Virus record (IMG/VR): IMGVR_UViG_3300033153_002543
Coordinates: 1 to 59,258 of that record
Length of the DNA stretch: 59,258 nt
Source of the DNA: a virus
Strand: one strand, 5' to 3'
Both the position numbers and the translations under genes were made by a program. How positions within the stretch are numbered: position 1 is the first letter of the stretch; every line of letters begins with the position of its first letter. Positions 52,252 through 59,258 of the stretch are shown one piece after another. The notes beneath the pieces were generated by a model, which made no database searches, had not been told where the DNA came from, and saw nothing but the letters and a program-made list of their open reading frames with translations.

Positions 52252-53534
52252 TTAAGGTATATACGGACCTTCTCCTATTCCAAAACCAAAACGATAAGTT
52301 CTTATTTCATCATTAGTATCATCTATAAATGCAATATCTGTACTATTTATTGCTACTATCGCTGAATCCCCCATAGTGGCTATAAGTAAACTATTCCCCA
52401 CTGAAGACCAAGTTGATCCATTGAAACGGTAAGTCTTAAGGATATCTGTACTAACATCAATAAAGGCAACATCTGTACCATTCATAGTTGATATCTCCCC
52501 TGAAGCTGAAGGTATTGATAAACCACTACCTACTAAAGACCAAGCTGATCCACTCCAAGTATAAGTTCTTAATTCACTATTACTTCCATCTGTATATGCT
52601 ATATCTGTACTATTTAAGGCAGATATTGATGGAAAAGATACCGTAGATATTGACAAACCAGTACCCACTAAAGACCAAGCTGATCCACTGAATCGATAAG
52701 TTCTTAATTCATCATTAGATTCATCTATATAGGCAATATCTGTACTGTTTAAAGCTGTTATTGCGGGGAATGATATTCCTGATATAGTTAAACCACTTCC
52801 CACTAAAGACCAAGCTGATCCACTCCAAGTATAAGTTCTTAATTCACTATTATTTCCATCTATAAATGCAACATCTGTACTATTTAGAGCTGTTATCGCA
52901 GGGGATGACGTTGCTGATATAGAAAAACCACTCCCTACTAAAGACCAAGTTGCTCCATCGAAACGATAAGTCCTTAACTCATTATTACCACTATCTATAA
53001 AAGCAACATCTGTATCAGTTAAATATGCTAACGAGGGGGATGCTACTGTTGCTATAGAAAATCCACTCCCTACTAAAGTTGCCGAAGTCCAATTTATTGT
53101 ACTAGCTGATTCAACATAAGCAGTTGTAGCTATTTTAGTGCTATTATCTCCACTTGTTTGTGTAGTTGCTGCAGTACTAGATTGTAAAGAGGTTATATCC
53201 GTATTGGCCCCTGATGCTGCTGCACTTATAGTAGTACGTACTGCACTAGCATCAGCATCATCTACAACCGTTGCGCCAAAGGCGCTAATTGTAGTACTAG
53301 CCGGTACTGAGATAGTACTTAAATCAGCATCTAATCCTAGTGTAGCTAATGCAGTGCTTGCATCTGTATCATCAACAAGACTTGCACCAAAGGTGCTAAT
53401 TGTTGTGCTCGCTGGTATTGTTAGTGTTTTAATATTAGTATCTACTTCACTATCCATTAAAGCACCTGCAGCTGTTACATTAGTTACATCTGTTACATCC
53501 GCTAGAGCTTCTCTGTTACATCCGCTAGAGCTTC
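52252..53534 (-). pseudogene. fibre gene, C-terminal part with six-blade propeller-like repeats
   Basis: This is the downstream part of a fibre gene broken at 53489-53534. From an internal ATG at 53457 (MDSEVDTNIKTLTIPASTT) it would still give 401 residues. Residues ~130-400 hold six repeats of ~45 aa with the core STDIAFID...ELRTYRFSGSAWSLV, resembling a six-bladed beta-propeller that could bind a receptor. Without the 23-bp duplication the frame joins smoothly to the N-terminal part at 53828. Confidence 0.7.
53489..53534. repeat. 23-bp tandem duplication that shifts the fibre frame
   Basis: Two exact 23-bp copies, 53489-53511 and 53512-53534, each ending GCTAGAGCTTC. 23 is not a multiple of three, so the copy number decides the reading frame. 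With one copy the translation runs ALADVTDVTNVTAAGALMD, as in the paralogue at 53846. Confidence 0.95.
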
Positions 53535-53828
53535 TATAGCATCTAGCTTACTCCCGTCTGTTGAGATGTCTCTACCATCTACTGTACCAGATACTACTAT
53601 ATTTCCTGCACTTAGTGTTATATTTCCGGAACTTAATGTTAAGTTCCCCGTAATAGTTCCACCTACTAAATCTAGTTTCAAATTTATGTGGTTTAATAGA
53701 TTAGTTTCACCATTTCTAGCATTTTCAACTTCAGTATCTATAGCTTCACTAATAGTAATGAAGTTAGATAGTTGTGTAGGATAATCTATAGAACCTACTG
53801 CTGGTATATAAGCTGTATAATTAGCCAT
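53502..53828 (-). pseudogene. fibre gene, N-terminal part (frameshifted)
   Basis: MANYTAYIPAVGSIDYPTQL matches the N-terminus of the fibre gene at 53846 (MANYIQYIPQVN). The middle has NLTLSSGNITLSAGN strand repeats and VDGRD. The frame ends in an abnormal EKL-stop created by the 23-bp duplication. As is, it would make a 108-residue virion-binding stub without the propeller. Confidence 0.75.
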
Positions 53829-53845
53829 TTATTCTCCTAGTTATT

Positions 53846-55246
53846 TTAGAATTCATATTTAACATTTATTGTTCCCGCATCAAATGTACCTGTTGTCACT
53901 TGTAAACTGACTTGAGTCATTATACTACTAAGTGTTTTTGAACCTGAAAAGGTATAAGCTGCAATAGTACCTAGGAAAGTTGACTGATTAATGTTCCCAC
54001 TAGCTACCCAAAGATTTGTTGCTGGGTCCATTAATTCAATATGTATTACTCCTGAAAGTAAGTCATCCGCTGCAACATTAATACCTATTTGGAAATAACT
54101 TGTTGCTGATATATTCACAGTACCAACACCATCTTTAACACCATTAGTATACCCACCAGATTCTAAACCTCCTGAATCACCTATACGTATAAATGGATTA
54201 GCTGTAGTGGATAAACTAACTTCATTTAACATTAAGGTTACTCTTGTACAACCTGTTGGAACATCAGTATACGTTTGAGCTGATCCAGACACTGTTGATT
54301 TTGGTACACTATATTGTGTACCCCCCGCAAATGGGTTAACTAATATCCAAAAGTTACCTAAAGAGTCCCATTGGAATATATGTATAGCATCATCACCTTG
54401 AATAGCCCCTATTCGAGGAAAGGATGCATCCCATAAACGCACAGTATTAACACCAGTACTATTAAGATTCAAAGTAACTGCCGTAGAAGTATTGGCATAT
54501 GCACAACGACAAATTAAAAAAGTACCTTCAGAAAGAGAACTAGGTAATCCGTCTGGTATATTTACTGTTAATGCATTAGCTGAGCCTAGTGCAATATAAT
54601 TATATACTTTACTATTCGAAATACCTAAAGTAGTTCTAGCTATTGCTGCTGATGTATCATCCACAAGACTTGCACCGAAGGTGCTGATTGTTGTGCTCGC
54701 TGGTATTGTTAGTGTTTTAATATTAGTATCTACTTCACTATCCATTAAAGCACCTGCAGCTGTTACATTAGTTACATCTGTTACATCCGCTAGAGCTTCT
54801 GTATCTCTACCATCTACTGTACCCGATACTACTATATTTCCTGTAACATTAAAGTTACCAGAAGATAAAGTTAAGTCACCTGATGTTAACAATAAATTAC
54901 CTGTACTAAGTGTTAACGAGTTATCAAAAAACCAATTATTAGTTGAATAGTTCCAACCAAATGAGCTATCTAATGTGACATCATCATAAACTCTTATCTT
55001 AGCTTCAGAATTGACACCTGCATTTGGTCTAATCCAATCAAATAAAATACCATCGTTTTGTAATACTAAATCATAATCTTTAATTTTAATATCTGATTCT
55101 ATTATTTGTTCAGTTGCATTTATTAAATCTACTTTATCATCTTCTAAAGCTGTTACATCCGCCGTTAATGCTGTAAAAGCGTCATTAATACTTACAGGAT
55201 ATGTTGTAGAATTTACTTGGGGTATATATTGTATATAATTAGCCAT
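53846..55246 (-). CDS. tail fibre protein (466 aa)
   Basis: The N-terminus MANYIQYIPQVNSTTYPVSI is shared with the neighbouring broken fibre and is probably the virion-attachment part. The middle contains LTLSTGNLLLTSGDLTLSSG repeats typical of trimeric fibre shafts. The C-terminal 200 residues are unrelated to the propeller of the neighbour and look like a beta-sandwich tip. The two genes thus share a base and carry different tips. Confidence 0.75.
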   Translation of the reverse strand: MANYIQYIPQVNSTTYPVSINDAFTALTADVTALEDDKVDLINATEQIIESDIKIKDYDLVLQNDGILFDWIRPNAGVNSEAKIRVYDDVTLDSSFGWNYSTNNWFFDNSLTLSTGNLLLTSGDLTLSSGNFNVTGNIVVSGTVDGRDTEALADVTDVTNVTAAGALMDSEVDTNIKTLTIPASTTISTFGASLVDDTSAAIARTTLGISNSKVYNYIALGSANALTVNIPDGLPSSLSEGTFLICRCAYANTSTAVTLNLNSTGVNTVRLWDASFPRIGAIQGDDAIHIFQWDSLGNFWILVNPFAGGTQYSVPKSTVSGSAQTYTDVPTGCTRVTLMLNEVSLSTTANPFIRIGDSGGLESGGYTNGVKDGVGTVNISATSYFQIGINVAADDLLSGVIHIELMDPATNLWVASGNINQSTFLGTIAAYTFSGSKTLSSIMTQVSLQVTTGTFDAGTINVKYEF

Positions 55247-55249
55247 GTA

Positions 55250-56827
55250 TTATACCTCTTCCATTGTATATTTTGATTTATAATAATTTTGTGCAAATTC
55301 TGTAAACTTTGGTACTTTTGTCATTTTTACTATCCCACTATAATCTAATTTCTTTTCGTTTGAAGAATCTTCTGGAAATAAACTAACAAATAAATCCTTA
55401 CGTAAACCTACGTTTCTCAGTTCATGTTGTAGTAGAACTCTATCATCTTCAGTAATAGTTCCAAGATTAAATTCAAATTTTCTATAAGGTATAGAAATAT
55501 CGGATCTTAAACTCCCAGCATCTGTTCTATATTGCTTAGTAGTTTCTTCCCAAGTTAAAGAATGTCCATAACCTATATTATAAGTAGGTTGTATATATTT
55601 ACCTATAATTAACCTTCCTAATTCAAAATAAGATACGTTACTACCTGCACTAAATAATTCTATTTTAAACCCCCTAATTCCAGTTTGTACTGTTGGTATC
55701 CATTCTACTATATTTGCAGGGGGTGAAAATTCAGTTTCTACTTTATCAACACCCCAAGCTTCTACACCCCATAAAAAAGAACCCCATTCCCATAAATCAC
55801 TACCTACTGTTTCTTCTGTTACGTTTAATATACCACTATCCCACGCTAAAAAATCTGGTAATAATTCCCCATCAAAATTAGGTGTTCCAATAACATTTGT
55901 AACAACAGGTATTATAGTATATATAGGTAATAGATCCCCATCAAAATTATGCCCTGTTATATCATCTGCAACTGTTATCTCTGTTTGTGTGGTATATGTA
56001 ACACTTACTATAGTGTATGTAATATTACTGATAGAATTTGTATCTCCTGTACAAGTAACAGAAGTAGCTCTATCAAATATAGAGGTTTGGTCACCCGCAA
56101 TATAGAAAATATCATCAGTAGGTTCTGTATTGTCTACACCGCCAGTTACAGCATATGTTGTAGAGTTTTCAGTTGCTCCACCAGTATTGACCGTATACCT
56201 AGCATATAGTGCTAGAGTACCATCGAAAGTTGCACCACCGGTTTCTTCCTCAACTGTAATATCTGTATTTGGTGTATTAAACACAGAACTAACTACTGTA
56301 TATACTTTATTAGATGTTGAGGTAGTATCTCCAGTATAATCAAATTTAACCCCTACTATATAATCAGAAGATTTATCAGTTAATACTTGAAATATATCTT
56401 GAGTTGGGGATGTACTATCGGTACCACCCACACAAGCATCTGTATACGCAGTATCCCCTGCAATATCAAAATTAACAGCTTCAGCAAAAATACTGGCATA
56501 ACTACCAGCAATATAGAAATCATCATTTGCTCCTTCTGTACCTCCAGTATTTGTATATTCTGTGTCTATACTACTATTATTATATAAAGATATTTTATAT
56601 TGTGTATCAATAACGAAATTATGTCTTCCTAACACAATAGCGGATACTTCTTTTACACTTGAAAAGAAACCTCTAATTATTTGATTAGTATTATCTACAC
56701 TTCTAGTTACTTTAGATCTAGCTGTTTCTTTTATATTTTCAACAGGTAGATTAGTATCCATTGTTGGATCTGCGGATATTGAAGCAGTATCTACATAGTT
56801 ATCTATAATAAATCTTATTTTACTCAT
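55250..56827 (-). CDS. tail protein (525 aa)
   Basis: MSKIRFIIDNYVDTASISAD... Middle residues ~130-320 contain three related beta-rich repeats (TGDTTSTSNKVYTVVSSV, TGDTNSISNITYTIVSVTYT). The end (KFEFNLGTITEDDRVLLQHE) resembles distal-tail or baseplate proteins of siphophages. Between the tape-measure-side genes and the fibres, it is likely part of the tail tip. Confidence 0.65.
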   Translation of the reverse strand: MSKIRFIIDNYVDTASISADPTMDTNLPVENIKETARSKVTRSVDNTNQIIRGFFSSVKEVSAIVLGRHNFVIDTQYKISLYNNSSIDTEYTNTGGTEGANDDFYIAGSYASIFAEAVNFDIAGDTAYTDACVGGTDSTSPTQDIFQVLTDKSSDYIVGVKFDYTGDTTSTSNKVYTVVSSVFNTPNTDITVEEETGGATFDGTLALYARYTVNTGGATENSTTYAVTGGVDNTEPTDDIFYIAGDQTSIFDRATSVTCTGDTNSISNITYTIVSVTYTTQTEITVADDITGHNFDGDLLPIYTIIPVVTNVIGTPNFDGELLPDFLAWDSGILNVTEETVGSDLWEWGSFLWGVEAWGVDKVETEFSPPANIVEWIPTVQTGIRGFKIELFSAGSNVSYFELGRLIIGKYIQPTYNIGYGHSLTWEETTKQYRTDAGSLRSDISIPYRKFEFNLGTITEDDRVLLQHELRNVGLRKDLFVSLFPEDSSNEKKLDYSGIVKMTKVPKFTEFAQNYYKSKYTMEEV

Positions 56828-58849
56828 TTAACCCCAAACCTCCAAAATTACTCTTTTATCTGTAGGATACTCTTCCAGCCCTATTATTACTACTCGGTTT
56901 CCAGGGTATGTAAAACCATACCTAGAATGCTGTACTGTTATCACATCACCAATATTTAATGTAAATGGTGATGTAACTGTATCTATTTTATATATATATC
57001 TTTTCTGACTTCTTATCGTCGCTCTTCTAATAGCTTCTGTCTCAGCATCTGTGCTGGAATTTATTAATGTAGATACTTGTTCTGTATCAGTAATTAATGG
57101 GTATTCTGTATTTGTCAACCCTGTATACTCTATTATAGTGCTAAACTCAGTTGTAATTTTGTCTAAAAATTCTAAGTTGTCACTTTCTAATACAGATGCC
57201 GCTACGGCGGCTTTATCCTGTACTGTCCAATTCTTATTATACCCTAAATTAATAGACTTTTCAGGTAATTCAATATTTATAAGACTAAAACCTTTTTCTA
57301 TTATTGAATCTTCATCTATAGTTAACTCGGAAGTTTCAAGTAAGGGATCCACAAATCTAAATATTTGTAATACACATAGACGTTCAAATCTTAAATATCC
57401 TCCAACTGAGGAAATAATTTCTGTAACTAAATTTAGTATCGTACTTTCATTTTTAATATATAAACCTAAACTATCAGTATTAGTGAAAGCATTAGATCCA
57501 TTAGGATTAAATGTAGCTGGACATATATCAGTATCTGTAGAACTGTTAACTTCTAAACTAGTTTTCTCTAATATTAAATACTCCATCATAAAAGCTGCAC
57601 TATGTAATACTATATCTGGGATAACTATACTACTTGTATATTGAGTTCTTGTGGCTTGACCAGTTATGTCACAAGTAATTTGTGTACTTTGATCATGCAC
57701 TAATAGTCTAATGCAACCAGCAGCTAAATTTTCTTCATATTGTAATACATATATAGTAGGTGCACTTGTTGGGTACCATATGTCATAACTATGGCCAGTA
57801 ATCCATCCAGCTGTTTGTGCACTTTCATCAGAAGCATTAGTATTAACAGTTACTATTGTAGCTGATGCAGAACTAATTATATATCTAGCTTCATCTAATG
57901 TTGTATTATGTATTACGGCTCTTGAATATCCGTTAGTTGTAAAATCTGCACCTGTTACAGTAATAGTATCATTAGTTATATCAGATACTGTTAAACCTAC
58001 CTCAGCGGTACCACCAGTAGCTGATATTAATGTATCTATATAAGAATCATTAATACCTGTTAATTTAACACCATTAGACCTAATTTCAGTTACTTCTGTA
58101 ATACCATAATTTGTAATATCAGGACATTCATGTATTTGATATACATGATTATAGGTATCTATAAGTAAAGGTTCGATATTAAATACTTTACCTAAACAAA
58201 TAGGTATTAGTGAATTTTCTGTGCCTGTAGGTATACTTCCTAAAGATGTATCAAAATCTAAATAAGTACCTGTTGTATCATATAATCTTTTAGAAAATAT
58301 TGCAGGAAACTTATCATATAGTCCTGTACTACTTATACTATCATTTAAATAATTTAATACATTACTAGTATTCCATAAAGTTTTTTCTTGTGCAGTTACA
58401 TTCAGCACTTCTTTTTTATCTCTTAAACTAATAGATAATAAATGTGGTTGTGGTGCAGTTAATGAATCTATAACACCTTCTAGTATTAATATAAATTGGG
58501 CACGTGTCCAGCTTGGGTCACCAATATATATATTAATAGTATGGCCTTCCCAAGCATTTTCTATACTTAATAAATCATCATACTCACCTTCTGTATTGAG
58601 TAATGTAACATTACCTAATGATTTTGTAGAATTAATTTTAGTACTTATTTTAGATACATCAAATACTATATCATCATATGAAATACTATTAACTGTATTA
58701 CCTAAAATGTTAACAAAGTTTTCCCCATACCTTTGAATGTATGGGTAATCACTAAAGTATTTAGTGTTTAAACTAGTTCCATCATGGTAGGAAATGTCTA
58801 CTAAGATAATCTTATGACTATCTGAATCTAACCATTCTTGCTCTGTCAT
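56828..58849 (-). CDS. tail tip/baseplate protein (673 aa)
   Basis: MTEQEWLDSDSHKIILVDIS, then INIYIGDPSWTRAQFILILE and LSISLRDKKEVLNV are patterns seen in large structural tail proteins next to the tape measure of siphophages. The C-terminus NIGDVITVQHSRYGF ... is a small barrel. It abuts the tape-measure stop and the next tail gene. Probable tail hub or tip; exact role not assigned. Confidence 0.65.
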   Translation of the reverse strand: MTEQEWLDSDSHKIILVDISYHDGTSLNTKYFSDYPYIQRYGENFVNILGNTVNSISYDDIVFDVSKISTKINSTKSLGNVTLLNTEGEYDDLLSIENAWEGHTINIYIGDPSWTRAQFILILEGVIDSLTAPQPHLLSISLRDKKEVLNVTAQEKTLWNTSNVLNYLNDSISSTGLYDKFPAIFSKRLYDTTGTYLDFDTSLGSIPTGTENSLIPICLGKVFNIEPLLIDTYNHVYQIHECPDITNYGITEVTEIRSNGVKLTGINDSYIDTLISATGGTAEVGLTVSDITNDTITVTGADFTTNGYSRAVIHNTTLDEARYIISSASATIVTVNTNASDESAQTAGWITGHSYDIWYPTSAPTIYVLQYEENLAAGCIRLLVHDQSTQITCDITGQATRTQYTSSIVIPDIVLHSAAFMMEYLILEKTSLEVNSSTDTDICPATFNPNGSNAFTNTDSLGLYIKNESTILNLVTEIISSVGGYLRFERLCVLQIFRFVDPLLETSELTIDEDSIIEKGFSLINIELPEKSINLGYNKNWTVQDKAAVAASVLESDNLEFLDKITTEFSTIIEYTGLTNTEYPLITDTEQVSTLINSSTDAETEAIRRATIRSQKRYIYKIDTVTSPFTLNIGDVITVQHSRYGFTYPGNRVVIIGLEEYPTDKRVILEVWG

Positions 58850-59258
58850 TTATACTATACCTTTTGTGCTTGCTGTTTGTGAATAACCTAAGTTAACTCC
58901 TACATTATTAGTTGCAACTCTAAGTTCTTCGTTTTTATCAAGCATATCCTCATTCCCAGAAGCTACTACTTGAGTTAATATTCTAATAGCATCTACTACT
59001 TCGCTAGAGTCTCCAGAACCAGAGAAATTCTCTGCCGCCCCATAGATTGAGTCACCACTACGAATAGCTTTAGAAGTATCTGCTGTTAATATTGTTTCAC
59101 CTTTATGTATCATTGCTACTTGATCGTAATTAATTTCTTCAGACCCTTTAGCAAATGAACCCATAGTTGTAAAGAAACCTGTTAGGGATGTATTTAAGTT
59201 GGTTAATTCAGATAATATCGGATCCCAAGAATCGTTATTAATCTCTTGTAATTTATCT
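58850..59258 (-). CDS. tape-measure protein, C-terminal end (partial)
   Basis: The frame is open to the window edge on the minus strand, so the visible ~135 residues are the 3' end of a longer gene. VAMIHKGETILTADTSKAIR is the short block typical of tape-measure C-termini. Late-block gene order supports it. The rest of the gene lies beyond position 59258. Confidence 0.7.
   Translation of the reverse strand, partial: DKLQEINNDSWDPILSELTNLNTSLTGFFTTMGSFAKGSEEINYDQVAMIHKGETILTADTSKAIRSGDSIYGAAENFSGSGDSSEVVDAIRILTQVVASGNEDMLDKNEELRVATNNVGVNLGYSQTASTKGIV

Noticed and set aside
53138-53539. Plus-strand ORF of 133 aa opposite the fibre gene
   Set aside because: It mirrors the low-complexity fibre sequence on the minus strand, with no start signals. 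Other plus-strand ORFs in 53-57.6 kb were rejected likewise.
1-59258. CRISPR array or integrase/attachment site
   Set aside because: No regularly spaced direct repeats with unique spacers, no recombinase gene and no core-site duplication were seen.

Overview
The window is an AT-rich stretch of a tailed-phage genome (Caudoviricetes) with very tightly packed genes. The replication block matches coliphage T5 in content and order: a two-subunit NAD-dependent DNA ligase, DnaB-type helicase, primase, family A DNA polymerase, SF2 helicase, SSB-like protein, SbcD/SbcC, resolvase-type nuclease, flap endonuclease and dUTPase. A 138-residue M15 endolysin supports the same kinship. Protein divergence and the class II ribonucleotide reductase suggest a distant relative rather than T5 itself. 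Spanins, lipoproteins and sigma70-type promoters point to a Gram-negative host. The tmRNA tag (ANDETFAIAA) resembles beta/gammaproteobacterial tags, but the host cannot be fixed from this window.

Layout. Positions 1-1030 are non-coding, with palindromes, short repeats and a Fur-box-like site. Positions 1031-14482 are a rightward series of mostly tiny early/accessory genes, with one leftward gene at 2585-3385. Recognisable members are an HD-domain alarmone-hydrolase-like protein, a solitary Phd/YefM-like antitoxin, a calcineurin-type phosphoesterase, a peptidyl-tRNA hydrolase (PTH2) and an HNH nuclease. Thirteen consensus promoters (TTGACW - 17 or 18 bp - TATAAT) punctuate the rightward genes.

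Positions 14490-29060 are an RNA-biology island. It holds about 28 recognisable tRNA genes covering all 20 amino acids, one tRNA with a CUA (amber-reading) anticodon, and three CCA-ended tRNA-like elements. It also holds a full-length Ro60/TROVE protein gene preceded by a Y RNA whose inner domain is a circularly permuted tRNA fold. Several more long-stem structured RNAs, a second vWA protein, a second PTH2-like protein and a circularly permuted (two-piece) tmRNA are in the same island. Small genes, including a SemiSWEET-like membrane protein, a SleB-type hydrolase and an HNH nuclease, lie between the RNAs.

Positions 29065-50202 carry a GroES-like co-chaperonin, DNA-binding proteins, the replication and recombination block with a GIY-YIG homing endonuclease, dUTPase and class II RNR. 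A bidirectional terminator at 50205-50229 separates this from the leftward late block. Positions 50227-59258 on the minus strand carry lysis genes (nested Rz/Rz1 spanins, holin candidate, endolysin), membrane proteins, two paralogous fibre genes, two tail proteins and the 3' end of a tape-measure gene. One fibre gene is frameshifted by a 23-bp tandem duplication.

The most notable theme is a phage-borne RNA and translation quality-control set: tRNAs, suppressor-type tRNA, two PTH2-like proteins, a permuted tmRNA and Ro60 with Y RNAs. Inference: these keep translation running and rescue or sort defective RNAs while the host declines.
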